From Kaistella chaponensis (GTDB lineage: Bacteria; Bacteroidota; Bacteroidia; Flavobacteriales; Weeksellaceae), in the NCBI RefSeq assembly GCF_900156725.1, contig NZ_FTOI01000004.1, forward strand, positions 62,001 through 126,000: DNA of 64,000 nt, given 5' to 3'. The position numbers and the translations under genes are program-made. Below, one piece after another: positions 8,474 to 16,378 of this stretch. Every line of letters starts with the position of its first letter. The stretch's first letter is position 1. The notes below the pieces were generated by a model, which saw only the letters and a list, made by a program, of their open reading frames with translations, was not told the DNA's origin and searched no databases.

Positions 8474-8621
8474 TCAGGATATTACAATGCTTTTCTGCGG
8501 TCGTTATCGGCTTCGTATGGTGCTGTATTGGTAGTTTAGGAGGTATTTAAAGCAAATCTTTTTATGAATTTCTTTGTTTTTAATGCATGTAACGAAATAT
8601 TTTTAAAACAACTTTTTTATT

Positions 8622-8987
8622 ATGAAAAACTTATATATCGCGATTATCGCATTACTTTTTTTGAGTTCTTGTTCCAAAAGCGAACAAAATTCTTCAAGTT
8701 CTGCGGGCAGCAAAACTCCATCCACAGAAATCAGCCAAGTTCAGGAACCTTTGAAAATGAAAAACAGCAAGGGTGAAGAAATAAGCGTTACCTACTTTGC
8801 GCAAGGCGATGCCGTAGCTGTAAAAATTCAGAAAGCGGGTAAAAATGAAGAAAAACTTTCTGCGAAAACCAGTAATCCAGCAGGAAATCCTATCTTTTCT
8901 AATGAGAATTATATGTGGGAAATGACACAGGAAGGAAAAGGAGGCAAGTTGACTGATAAAGCAGGAAACGCATCAGAATATAAATAG
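8622..8987 (+). CDS. Small lipoprotein
   Basis: A 121-residue lipoprotein: short signal peptide and lipobox FLSSC17, a Ser-rich linker to about residue 45, then one compact domain (VTYFAQGDAVAVKIQ to the C-terminus, containing ENYMWEMTQEGKGGKL). The layout of a short beta domain with a Trp and a Gly-rich end resembles MliC-type lysozyme-inhibitor lipoproteins, but the match is weak and MliC cysteines are absent. Function unknown. It has an unusually long predicted leader and is followed at 9069 by the sulfur operon, which has its own -7 element. Confidence 0.65.
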   Translation: MKNLYIAIIALLFLSSCSKSEQNSSSSAGSKTPSTEISQVQEPLKMKNSKGEEISVTYFAQGDAVAVKIQKAGKNEEKLSAKTSNPAGNPIFSNENYMWEMTQEGKGGKLTDKAGNASEYK

Positions 8988-9009
8988 AAGCAGACAATTC
9001 ATAAATGAC

Positions 9010-9017
9010 TAATTTTG
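9010..9017 (+). promoter_or_regulatory. -7 element of the sulfane-sulfur operon
   Basis: TAATTTTG matches TAnnTTTG; predicted leader is about 45 bases. No clear -33 TTG. Confidence 0.45.
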
Positions 9018-9068
9018 CAAGGACCAAATTGAAATGTAAAATTTGAAAACATTTATAAAAGATAAAAA

Positions 9069-10478
9069 ATGAAGATAGAACAAATATATACAGGATGTCT
9101 CGCGCAAGGAGCATATTACATTGTCTCCGAAAATGAGGCGGTAATTATTGATCCGCTTCGGGAAACGCAACCTTATTTGGCTCGGTTAGAAAAGGATCAG
9201 GTGAAACTTAAATATATTTTCGAAACGCACTTTCATGCAGATTTCGTCTCTGGACATGTCGATTTATCAAAGAAAACCGGCGCTGAAATCGTTTTCGGAC
9301 CTACAGCGAACCCCGAGTTTGAAGCGATTATTGCAAAAGACAATCAGATTTTCGACATTGGAAAAATTAAAATTAAAGTACTTCACACTCCTGGTCACAC
9401 CATGGAAAGTTCTACCTTTCTTTTAATTGATGAAGAGGGAAAAGAAACTGCCATTTTTTCTGGTGATACCTTATTTTTAGGCGATGTTGGAAGACCCGAT
9501 TTGGCGCAAAAATCAGCGCAAATGACACAGGAAGAATTGGCTGGTTTGCTCTACGAAAGTTTACAAAGTAAAATTATGCCACTTGCAGACGATATTATCG
9601 TTTACCCAGCTCATGGAGCCGGTTCTGCATGTGGGAAAAATATGCAGAAGGAAACAGTGGATTCGTTGGGAAATCAGAAAAAAACCAATTATGCATTGAA
9701 TCAACCAAATAAAGAATCATTTGCTCGTGAGGTTTTAGACGGACTTTTGCCTCCACCGAAATATTTCGGGATGAATGTAGCGATGAATAAAGGCGGAATT
9801 CCCAGTTTTGATGAGGTCATGAAACATGGAAACAAGCCTCTATCTCCAGACAATGTTGAAGAACTCGTCGAACACGCAGGAGCATTGATTTTAGATACAA
9901 GAAACGCTACAGATTTTCACAAAGGATTTATTCCAAATTCAATTAACATAGGTTTGAAAGGTGATTTCGCACCTTGGGTCGGAGCGATGATTGTTGATGT
10001 AAAGCAACCGATCGTGTTGGTTGCAGATTTGGGAACTGAAGAAGAAGTGATCACAAGACTTTCCCGCGTTGGGTTTGATGAGGTTTTGGGATTTTTGGAA
10101 GGAGGTTTTGATTCCTGGAAAAATTCCGAAAAAGAAATAGATACCGTAAACAGAATCTCACCAGAAGAATTTCAAAAACAGTACAACGAAAATTCAATCG
10201 TATTTGATGTAAGAAAGGAAAGTGAGTACGAAGCTGAACATGTAAATGAGGCATTTGAAAGACCATTATCGAATATTAATGAATGGGCAAACTTGATCGA
10301 TAAAAACGAACATTTCTTCTTGCATTGTGCAGGAGGATATAGAAGCATGATTGCAGCGAGCATTTTAAATTCCCGTGGAATCAGAAATTTTAGTGAAATT
10401 GAAGGTGGATTCAATAAAATTAAAGAAACAACTGTTCCGAAAAGCACTTTCATGTGCCAAAGTAAAATTTTAAAATAA
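9069..10478 (+). CDS. Metallo-beta-lactamase/double-rhodanese protein, persulfide dioxygenase-like
   Basis: A 469-residue fusion. Residues 1-235 are a glyoxalase II/ETHE1-type metallo-beta-lactamase domain: THFHADFVSGH gives H54, H56, D58 and H63, followed by H110 (TPGHT), D133 (SGDTLF) and H182 (YPAHG). Rhodanese domain 1 (about 265-350) has VLVADLG where the catalytic Cys should be and is inactive; domain 2 (about 365-450) keeps it as C420 in HCAGGYRS. Related enzymes oxidise glutathione or protein persulfides to sulfite (family knowledge). Its TAA overlaps the next ATG by one base, starting a five-gene run of sulfur-carrier proteins. Substrate is unknown; Bacteroidota often lack glutathione, so a different thiol is possible. 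Confidence 0.88.
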   Translation: MKIEQIYTGCLAQGAYYIVSENEAVIIDPLRETQPYLARLEKDQVKLKYIFETHFHADFVSGHVDLSKKTGAEIVFGPTANPEFEAIIAKDNQIFDIGKIKIKVLHTPGHTMESSTFLLIDEEGKETAIFSGDTLFLGDVGRPDLAQKSAQMTQEELAGLLYESLQSKIMPLADDIIVYPAHGAGSACGKNMQKETVDSLGNQKKTNYALNQPNKESFAREVLDGLLPPPKYFGMNVAMNKGGIPSFDEVMKHGNKPLSPDNVEELVEHAGALILDTRNATDFHKGFIPNSINIGLKGDFAPWVGAMIVDVKQPIVLVADLGTEEEVITRLSRVGFDEVLGFLEGGFDSWKNSEKEIDTVNRISPEEFQKQYNENSIVFDVRKESEYEAEHVNEAFERPLSNINEWANLIDKNEHFFLHCAGGYRSMIAASILNSRGIRNFSEIEGGFNKIKETTVPKSTFMCQSKILK

Positions 10479-10849
10479 TGAAATTTAATATTTTTTTATA
10501 TCTAGGAGTTCTTGCTGCAGTATTTTTTTCATGTGCCACAAAATCTCATGCAGAAACGATTAATCCGGCCAATTTCAAAGAAATCGTAAAAAATCCGATT
10601 ACGACTTTAGTAGATGTACGAATCCCAGAAGAATTCAGTGAAAAGACTGCAAAAGGCGCAGTCAATATTCCTTTGGCTAAAATTGAAGATAATATCAGTT
10701 TTTTCAAAAACCAAAAAACCACAGTTCTTTTCTGTAACCGCGGCATTCAGGCTGAACAAGCCGTAGAAATTCTAAGAAAAAATGGGGTTGAAAATGTCTA
10801 TTTTGGTAAATCTTTAGATAATGTTGAAGCCATACAAAACGAAAAATAA
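10478..10849 (+). CDS. Rhodanese-like lipoprotein
   Basis: A 123-residue single-domain rhodanese. A lipobox at FFSC19 predicts anchoring in the cell envelope after export. The active-site loop is FCNRGIQA with catalytic C86, and the CH2A-like DVRIPEEF is present. It would accept or pass sulfane sulfur on the periplasmic side, while the next rhodanese is cytoplasmic. Translation is probably coupled to the previous gene through a TAATG overlap. Rhodanese fold is clear; the donor and acceptor are not known. Confidence 0.85.
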   Translation: MKFNIFLYLGVLAAVFFSCATKSHAETINPANFKEIVKNPITTLVDVRIPEEFSEKTAKGAVNIPLAKIEDNISFFKNQKTTVLFCNRGIQAEQAVEILRKNGVENVYFGKSLDNVEAIQNEK

Positions 10850-10857
10850 AATAGAAG

Positions 10858-11169
10858 ATGTTTGATTTTATTAAAAATATTTTTGCCAAAAATTCAGTTG
10901 ATTATAAAGAACTGATGAAAAACGGCGCGCAAATTATCGATGTTCGAACCCCGAGTGAATTCAGCAACGGAAACATTAGAAATTCTAAAAATATCCCTTT
11001 GCAACATCTTGCAGCTGAGATGAAAAAATTAGATTTGAAAAAACCGATTATTACTTGTTGTGCAAGCGGAATGAGAAGTGCTTCGGCAAAATCGTTGCTC
11101 CAACAAAATGGTTTCGAAGCTTACAATGGAGGTGGTTGGAGCAGCCTTGAAAATAAATTAAACAAATGA
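10858..11169 (+). CDS. Cytoplasmic rhodanese
   Basis: A 103-residue rhodanese domain with no signal peptide. It shows DVRTPSEFSNGNI and the active loop CASGMRSA with C68 (preceded by C67). Similar short rhodaneses (PspE/GlpE size) move sulfane sulfur between thiols. The stop overlaps the next start by four bases (ATGA), which implies a single operon with the membrane protein that follows. Confidence 0.88.
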   Translation: MFDFIKNIFAKNSVDYKELMKNGAQIIDVRTPSEFSNGNIRNSKNIPLQHLAAEMKKLDLKKPIITCCASGMRSASAKSLLQQNGFEAYNGGGWSSLENKLNK

Positions 11170-11375
11170 AAGCCTTGCTGAAAAATTGGGACTTAAGAAG
11201 AGCGCTTTACTTCATGGGTGGCCTTTTCTTTGTATTGATTGCGCTTAATGATCGGTCTTGGTGGATGATTCCGTTTGGACTTTATTTTATTGCGATGGCT
11301 CTTTTTAGATTTGGATGTGCTGCCGGAAATTGCAATGTTCCCTTTTCAGAAGAGGATTCGGAAGTTAAAAACTAA
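11166..11375 (+). CDS. DUF2892-like membrane protein
   Basis: A 69-residue protein with two predicted membrane helices (about residues 12-30 and 33-52) and two cysteines (FGCAAGNCNVPF) just after the second. Bacterial DUF2892/YgaP-type segments are often fused or adjacent to rhodaneses, which fits the two rhodanese genes immediately upstream. The Cys pair could take part in sulfur or thiol transfer at the membrane; that is inference. Confidence 0.7.
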   Translation: MKALLKNWDLRRALYFMGGLFFVLIALNDRSWWMIPFGLYFIAMALFRFGCAAGNCNVPFSEEDSEVKN

Positions 11376-11380
11376 ATCTT

Positions 11381-11388
11381 TAGTTTTG
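11381..11388 (+). promoter_or_regulatory. -7 element before the thioredoxin gene
   Basis: TAGTTTTG matches TAnnTTTG and lies 27 bases before the ATG at 11416. It may allow thioredoxin expression separate from the sulfur operon. No -33 TTG is seen. Confidence 0.35.
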
Positions 11389-11415
11389 TAATGTTTAATC
11401 TCTTATTTTTTAATT

Positions 11416-11721
11416 ATGTCTCAAAAATTTCAAGAATTAATTAATTCAGAAAGGCCAGTTTTAATCGATTTTTTTGCCACTTGGTGCGGTCCGTGCAAAG
11501 TGCAGTCTTCTGTTTTGAATACCGTAAAAGAAAATATTGGCGACTTGGCAAGAATCATCAAAATTGATGTAGATCAGTATCCAGCGATTGCTGCAGAATA
11601 CGGAGTTCGCGGGGTTCCGACTTTAGCAGTATTTAAAAACAGTCAGTTACTTTGGAAAGAAAGTGGTGTACATGATGTGAATACTTTAACGAATCTGTTA
11701 CAAGATTTTTCTAAAACTTAA
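11416..11721 (+). CDS. trxA: Thioredoxin
   Basis: A 101-residue cytoplasmic thioredoxin with the classic WCGPCK site (C24, C27) and the cis-proline loop RGVPTL. It reduces disulfides and, in this context, probably reduces persulfides released by the upstream rhodaneses. It lies 40 bases after the DUF2892 gene with a possible -7 element of its own, so it may belong to the sulfur operon or be only partly linked. The gene symbol is given by family; paralogues are common, so it may not be the main thioredoxin. Confidence 0.88.
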   Translation: MSQKFQELINSERPVLIDFFATWCGPCKVQSSVLNTVKENIGDLARIIKIDVDQYPAIAAEYGVRGVPTLAVFKNSQLLWKESGVHDVNTLTNLLQDFSKT

Positions 11722-11724
11722 AGG

Positions 11725-12483
11725 CTATTTTATTTCAAAAGAATCTCTGTCATTCAGGAATTGAAAAGTTTCGCGAAATTCTTTGAGTTTTTTGGTATTA
11801 AATTCAGTTTTCACAATATTGTTTGTGACTTCTGAAAGGATATTTCCATCTGGGAAAAAGCAATATGAACTTTCAGGATAATGAAGTCGGTTTCCGTCGG
11901 TTCCAATTCTGTTTAATCCAAAAACATAAGCTTGGTTTTCAATTGCTCTCGCCTTCAATAAGGTTTTCCAGGCATCAATTCTCATTTCTGGCCAATTTGC
12001 AACATATAAAATAGCGTCGTAATCATCATTATTTCTAGCAAAAACTGGGAATCGCAAATCGTAACAAACCTGTAATAAAATTCGCCAACCTTTGTAATTT
12101 ACGATGACGCGCTCTGTTCCCGCAGAATATTTCTTGTCTTCACCTGTGAAAGAAAACAAATGTCTTTTGTCGTATTGATCGTAACTCCCATCTGGAAGCA
12201 CAAAATAGAAACGGTTAAAAAAGTGATTGTTTTCATAAACTGAAGCACTTCCGCAAATGGCAGTATCTGTTTTTTTTGCGAAACTTTTCATCCAGTCTAA
12301 AGTTTCATTTTGCCGATCCGCGATTTCTTCTGGGTTCATATAAAAGCCAGTCGTAAACATTTCTGGTAAAACAAAAAGATCTGTTGGTGTGTTTCCCAAA
12401 AGTTCTTCAATTCTCCGAAAATTTTCTTTTTTATCTTTCCAGACAATGTCGAAGTTTAAACCGCTTATTTTCAAGTCTTTCAT
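11725..12483 (-). CDS. Carbon-nitrogen hydrolase, omega-amidase-like (YafV/NIT2 type)
   Basis: A 252-residue nitrilase-superfamily enzyme with the complete catalytic triad: E41 (LPEMFTTGF), K106 (YDKRHLF) and C140 (QVCYDLRFP). The surrounding FTGEDKKYSAG pattern matches the YafV/omega-amidase group, which hydrolyses 2-oxoglutaramate or 2-oxosuccinamate from the methionine-salvage and glutamine-transaminase routes. Cytoplasmic, no signal peptide. It converges on the thioredoxin gene with only four bases between the stops. Confidence 0.85.
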   Translation of the reverse strand: MKDLKISGLNFDIVWKDKKENFRRIEELLGNTPTDLFVLPEMFTTGFYMNPEEIADRQNETLDWMKSFAKKTDTAICGSASVYENNHFFNRFYFVLPDGSYDQYDKRHLFSFTGEDKKYSAGTERVIVNYKGWRILLQVCYDLRFPVFARNNDDYDAILYVANWPEMRIDAWKTLLKARAIENQAYVFGLNRIGTDGNRLHYPESSYCFFPDGNILSEVTNNIVKTEFNTKKLKEFRETFQFLNDRDSFEIK

Positions 12484-12609
12484 TTTAAAATATTTCTAAA
12501 ATTGGGATTAAATATACAAATTTTTGGTTAAAAATGTTAAAAAATCCCAATATGGTCTTGTTTTTGATTGCCATCTTTTAGTATTAAAAATATTAAATAT
12601 TTAAACATT

Positions 12610-13053
12610 ATGAAAAAGTTAATTTTAGCATTCTCTTTATTGTTCGCGGCACAGCTTAGTTTTGCTCAAGCGTGGCAAGGAAAAGGTGACCAAAAAATCC
12701 AGGTTGGATTTAACGGATGGGGTTATGGAACCGGTATAACGGGAACTTACGACTACGGTTTATCAAAAATTATTTCTGTAGGAGCGGGTGCAAATTTCTT
12801 TTTTGATCATAGTAACGACAAATATGAAAATGATGACTTTGGCGTATTTGGCCGACTCAATTTTCACTTACAGGATCCATTAGGACTTCCTTCGCAATGG
12901 GATATTTATCCAGGCGTTGACTTGGGTCTCTTGGGTAAAAGCGGAACTTATTTCGGTGCGCATTTAGGAGTAAGATATTTCTTCAACAATAATGTTGGTG
13001 TTTATCTTGAAGCAGGAAACAACGGGAGTTTGGGTGTTTCATTCAATTTGTAA
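12610..13053 (+). CDS. Small outer-membrane beta-barrel protein (DUF6646-like)
   Basis: A 147-residue exported protein starting at the ATG at 12610, which gives a clean signal peptide (MKKLILAFSLLFAAQLSFAQ). The mature part has alternating Gly/aromatic strands (VGFNGWGYGTGITGTYDYG, GVRYFFNNNVGVYLE) typical of a small outer-membrane barrel. The pattern agrees with the DUF6646 group of Flavobacteriia proteins as I remember it. Function unknown. A strong terminator follows. Confidence 0.75.
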   Translation: MKKLILAFSLLFAAQLSFAQAWQGKGDQKIQVGFNGWGYGTGITGTYDYGLSKIISVGAGANFFFDHSNDKYENDDFGVFGRLNFHLQDPLGLPSQWDIYPGVDLGLLGKSGTYFGAHLGVRYFFNNNVGVYLEAGNNGSLGVSFNL

Positions 13054-13073
13054 CATTTAGTAAAATAAAGACC

Positions 13074-13102
13074 AAAAAGGTTCTCGTTTTGAGAACCTTT
13101 TT
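13074..13102 (+). terminator. Terminator after the DUF6646-like gene
   Basis: AAAAAGGTTCTC and GAGAACCTTTTT pair over 12 bp around a five-base loop, ending in a T-run. Confidence 0.85.
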
Positions 13103-13164
13103 TATTTCACATGCTTTTGATAATTTGTATCTTCGCACATCGTAAAATAATTTAACAGCAATCA

Positions 13165-14502
13165 ATGACATTAATACAGTTATTTCAATTTATATTGAGC
13201 ATTTCTATCCTAGTAATTCTACATGAATTAGGGCATTTCATCCCAGCGAAACTTTTTAAAACGAAGGTGGAAAAATTCTATCTATTTTTTGATCCCTGGT
13301 TTTCTATCGCAAAGAAAAAAATTGGTGATACCGAATACGGAATTGGTTGGCTGCCTTTCGGTGGCTATGTGAAAATTGCCGGAATGGTTGATGAAAGCAT
13401 GGATACAGAGCAACTAAAACAGCCTGCACAACCGTGGGAATTCCGCAGTAAACCAGCTTGGCAACGATTAATCATCATGATGGGTGGTGTTACAGTGAAC
13501 TTTTTCTTAGCTTGGTTGATTTATTCTTCATTAAGTTATTTTAAAGGAGAAACCTACCACGACCTTTCTAAATTTGAAAATGGAGTATCGGTTTCGGAGT
13601 CCGGTAAAAAAATGGGTCTTCAAAGTGGGGATAAAATCCTGAAAATTGATGGTAAACCTGCAGAAAGAATGGAGGTTTCTACCATTAACATGCTTTTCGC
13701 AGATCAGGTAACTGTTTCTAGAAACGGAAGCGAAATTACCTTTCCTGTTAATGAAGATGGCGTTGCTGCAGTTTTAGCCGATAATGAGGCCAAATTGTAT
13801 TTTGGTCCGCGTTTTCCTGCAATTATCGACAGTCTGACTCCAAGTGGTACTGCAAAAGCTGCCGGTTTATTGAAAGGTGATAAAATTGTAGGGATCAATG
13901 GAAAACCCATTCAATTTTTTGACGAACTGGGTGCTGAACTTTCTCATTATAAGAATCAAAACATTATTTTAGATGTTGAAAGAAATAATGTGCGTGAGAA
14001 AATCGATGTTAAAGTTGATGACAAAGGGAAAGTCGGGTTTTCACCAAATACTTCCGTAGCGCAAAAGGAGTTTGAAAAAACGCAAGTAACGAAGCAATAT
14101 TCATTGTTAGAAGCTATTCCAAGAGGTTTAACAAGAACAGTGGATGTTTTAACAATGCAAATCAAACAATTTAAAATTGTTTTTAACACCAAAACGCAAG
14201 GTTACAAGAAAGTTTCTGGTCCTATCGGAATTATCAAGCAAATGCCAAAAGAGATCAATTGGGAATTTTTCTGGAGTTTTACAGCGATGTTTTCTGTTTG
14301 GTTGGCGTTCCTAAATCTAATTCCGATTCCGGGTTTAGATGGAGGTCATGTTGTCTTTACTTTGTGGGAAATGATTACCGGAAAGCCGGTTCCGCAAAAA
14401 GTTCTGGAGAATGCGCAAATGATTGGAGTTATTTTCTTACTTGGATTAATGGTCTTAATCTTTGGAAATGACATTGTTAAGTGGATTACTGGTAAATTTT
14501 AG
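13165..14502 (+). CDS. rseP: Site-2 intramembrane metalloprotease RseP
   Basis: A 445-residue inner-membrane protease of the S2P family. The zinc motif HELGH is H20-E21-H24 in the first membrane helix and the third ligand motif NLIPIPGLDGGH is near residue 390. Two PDZ-like domains lie between: about 125-175 (GVSVSESGKKMGLQSGDKIL) and 215-265 (GLLKGDKIVGINGKP). Final helices at 370-390 and 420-440. The family releases anti-sigma factors or clears signal peptides. Length and motifs are complete. Confidence 0.95.
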   Translation: MTLIQLFQFILSISILVILHELGHFIPAKLFKTKVEKFYLFFDPWFSIAKKKIGDTEYGIGWLPFGGYVKIAGMVDESMDTEQLKQPAQPWEFRSKPAWQRLIIMMGGVTVNFFLAWLIYSSLSYFKGETYHDLSKFENGVSVSESGKKMGLQSGDKILKIDGKPAERMEVSTINMLFADQVTVSRNGSEITFPVNEDGVAAVLADNEAKLYFGPRFPAIIDSLTPSGTAKAAGLLKGDKIVGINGKPIQFFDELGAELSHYKNQNIILDVERNNVREKIDVKVDDKGKVGFSPNTSVAQKEFEKTQVTKQYSLLEAIPRGLTRTVDVLTMQIKQFKIVFNTKTQGYKKVSGPIGIIKQMPKEINWEFFWSFTAMFSVWLAFLNLIPIPGLDGGHVVFTLWEMITGKPVPQKVLENAQMIGVIFLLGLMVLIFGNDIVKWITGKF

Positions 14503-14534
14503 AAAAAAAATTTAAAAAAGTTTCTCAAAAAGTT

Positions 14535-14564
14535 TTGGCAAAACTAAAAAAGTTTTTATATTTG
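14535..14564 (+). promoter_or_regulatory. Promoter of tRNA-Asn
   Basis: TTG (14535-14537), 19-bp spacer, TATATTTG (14557-14564). Predicted start near 14571, 20 bases before the tRNA. One of the best promoter matches in the window. Confidence 0.75.
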
Positions 14565-14590
14565 CAAACGCTTAGCGCAAAGAGCAACAC

Positions 14591-14664
14591 TCCTCTTTAG
14601 CTCAGTTGGTTAGAGCATCTGACTGTTAATCAGAGGGTCCTTGGTTCGAGCCCAAGAAGAGGAG
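14591..14664 (+). tRNA. tRNA-Asn (GTT)
   Basis: A full cloverleaf can be folded: acceptor TCCTCTT/AAGAGGA, D-arm with TAGCTCAGTTGG, anticodon loop CTGTTAA (anticodon GTT), T-arm CTTGG-TTCGAGC-CCAAG, discriminator G at 14664. CCA is not encoded. It has its own promoter and terminator. Confidence 0.96.
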
Positions 14665-14668
14665 CAAA

Positions 14669-14697
14669 ACCATCACAGAAATGTGGTGGTTTTTTTT
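14669..14697 (+). terminator. Terminator of tRNA-Asn
   Basis: ACCATCAC and GTGGTGGT pair (one G-T pair) around AGAAAT, followed by seven T residues. Confidence 0.85.
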
Positions 14698-14893
14698 GTT
14701 TTCATAATTAATGTGATTGTAGAAATAACTTTCGTCTAAACAATCCTTTGCATCGTTTTTTGGGGATTTTAAAATGCTTATTTCAGGCTTTTAGAGGTTT
14801 TATTTTTATCATTAAAGAAACAATGCCATTGTTCCCTGGTTGGATCGTAGAATAATTAGAGGTATACCCTTATTTTAATCAGGATTTTTAGCC

Positions 14894-14924
14894 AAAAAAA
14901 GCCACCACTTTAAAGTGATGGCTT
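14894..14924 (-). terminator. Terminator of pepT
   Basis: AAGCCACCACTTT/AAAGTGATGGCTT is a 13-bp palindrome with one mismatch. On the minus strand it is followed by a T-run. The ~190 bases between it and the tRNA terminator hold no gene or repeat I can recognise. Confidence 0.85.
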
Positions 14925-14945
14925 CCCATAAAACTTCGTTGTATT

Positions 14946-16205
14946 TTATCTTTTCTTCACTGCTTTCGCGATATTGACAATCACTTTCACCGCTTTCTCC
15001 ATCGATTCTAAACATACATATTCATAAGGTCCGTGGAAGTTCATACCGCCCGCAAAAATATTCGGACACGGTAATCCCATATAAGAAAGTTGCGCACCAT
15101 CGGTTCCGCCACGAATGGCCTTTATTTTAGGTTCAATATTCGCGTCTTTCAGAGCTTGCTCAGCAATATCTATAATATGCATTTTGCCTTCAAATTGCTG
15201 CTTCATATTGCGGTACTGTTCTTTGATTTCAATTTCTGCAGTTCCTTCACCAAATTTTTTATTGAATGCTGCCACTTGATCCGTAATGAATTTTTTTCTT
15301 GCCTCAAATTTCTCGTTGTCGTGATCGCGGATGATATATTGAATCTTCGCTTCAGAAACATCCGATTTTAAATCGGTCAAATGATAAAATCCTTCGAAAT
15401 TTCGGGTTGTCGAAGGGGTTTCATTTTCTGGAAGCATTTTGATGAATTCTGCTGCCAATAAACTGGCGTTGACCATTTTCCCAAATGCATAACCAGGATG
15501 TACGCTTAAACCATGAATTTGTACCACTGCACCGGCTGCGTTGAAATTTTCATACTCCAATTCTCCCACTTCACTTCCATCCATTGTATATGCCCATTCT
15601 GCGCCGAATTTTTCAACGTTGAATTTGTGCGCACCTCTTCCTATTTCTTCATCTGGTGTAAAACCGATGGCAATTCTCCCATGTTTAATTTCGGGATGTG
15701 CCAACAAAAATTCTGCAGCGGTTACTATTTCTGCAATTCCTGCTTTATCATCTGCTCCTAATAAGCTTGTTCCGTCGGTTGTAATTAAAGTTTTCCCGAT
15801 GTATTCTTTCAAGGTTTCAAATTTTGAAGGAGACAGCGTGAATCCAGTTTCGGCATTCAAAACCAAATCTTTTCCGTCATAATCGTCCCAGATTTGAGGT
15901 TTTACATCTTTCCCATTAAAATCGGGAGAAGTGTCATAATGCGATATAAATCCAACTACAGGTTCGGTGTCATTTTCTAAATTGGAAGGAACATAGGCGT
16001 AAATATATCCGTTTTCATCCATCGAAACATCGCTCAAACCAAGGGTTTTCAACTCTTCGAAAATATATTGAGCGATATCCCATTGCTGCGGTGTAGAAGG
16101 TGTAGTATCACTTTCGGGATCGCTTGTAGAATATATTTTCACATAATTGATAAAGCGGTTTTGTAATTTTAGTTTCCAGTCGAGATTGAAATCTATGGTA
16201 ATCAT
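14946..16205 (-). CDS. pepT: Peptidase T (tripeptide aminopeptidase)
   Basis: A 419-residue M20B zinc aminopeptidase that removes the N-terminal residue of tripeptides in the cytoplasm. Two-zinc ligands are visible: H89 and D91 in GFISHYDTSPD, D in LLGADDKAG, the general base pair EE in TPDEEIGRG, D in AYTMDGSEVG, and the last His in GMNFHGPYEY. RGGTDGAQLS provides the substrate-carboxylate Arg. Full length for the family. It has its own promoter and terminator. Confidence 0.95.
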   Translation of the reverse strand: MITIDFNLDWKLKLQNRFINYVKIYSTSDPESDTTPSTPQQWDIAQYIFEELKTLGLSDVSMDENGYIYAYVPSNLENDTEPVVGFISHYDTSPDFNGKDVKPQIWDDYDGKDLVLNAETGFTLSPSKFETLKEYIGKTLITTDGTSLLGADDKAGIAEIVTAAEFLLAHPEIKHGRIAIGFTPDEEIGRGAHKFNVEKFGAEWAYTMDGSEVGELEYENFNAAGAVVQIHGLSVHPGYAFGKMVNASLLAAEFIKMLPENETPSTTRNFEGFYHLTDLKSDVSEAKIQYIIRDHDNEKFEARKKFITDQVAAFNKKFGEGTAEIEIKEQYRNMKQQFEGKMHIIDIAEQALKDANIEPKIKAIRGGTDGAQLSYMGLPCPNIFAGGMNFHGPYEYVCLESMEKAVKVIVNIAKAVKKR

Positions 16206-16221
16206 AAAGTAGTATTTTTAA

Positions 16222-16254
16222 CAAAGTTAAAATTTTACGTTGAGGATAAGGCAA
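16222..16254 (-). promoter_or_regulatory. Promoter of pepT
   Basis: On the minus strand TTG (16254 to 16252), 22-bp spacer, TAACTTTG (16229 to 16222). Predicted start near 16215, about 10 bases before the ATG. Confidence 0.5.
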
Positions 16255-16353
16255 CGATTTCGGAAATAATTTTGAAACATTCGTCAGTATTTATTGCTTA
16301 AAACAATGACTGCCAATTGATTAAATATTTTATTCTTTTTTTTAAAGTTTTGT

Positions 16354-16361
16354 TATATTTG
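16354..16361 (+). promoter_or_regulatory. -7 element of the HMG-CoA lyase gene
   Basis: TATATTTG, 18 bases before the ATG at 16379; no -33 TTG in the T-rich upstream sequence. Confidence 0.45.
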
Positions 16362-16378
16362 AGAAAGCCAAAATTATA

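Noticed and set aside
14703-14893. Possible gene or RNA in the gap after tRNA-Asn
   Set aside because: No open frame above a few codons, no cloverleaf and no promoter pair; looks like plain intergenic DNA.
15541-15882. 113-residue open frame antisense to pepT
   Set aside because: Lies fully inside a strongly conserved peptidase gene on the other strand, with no promoter or family; a shadow frame.
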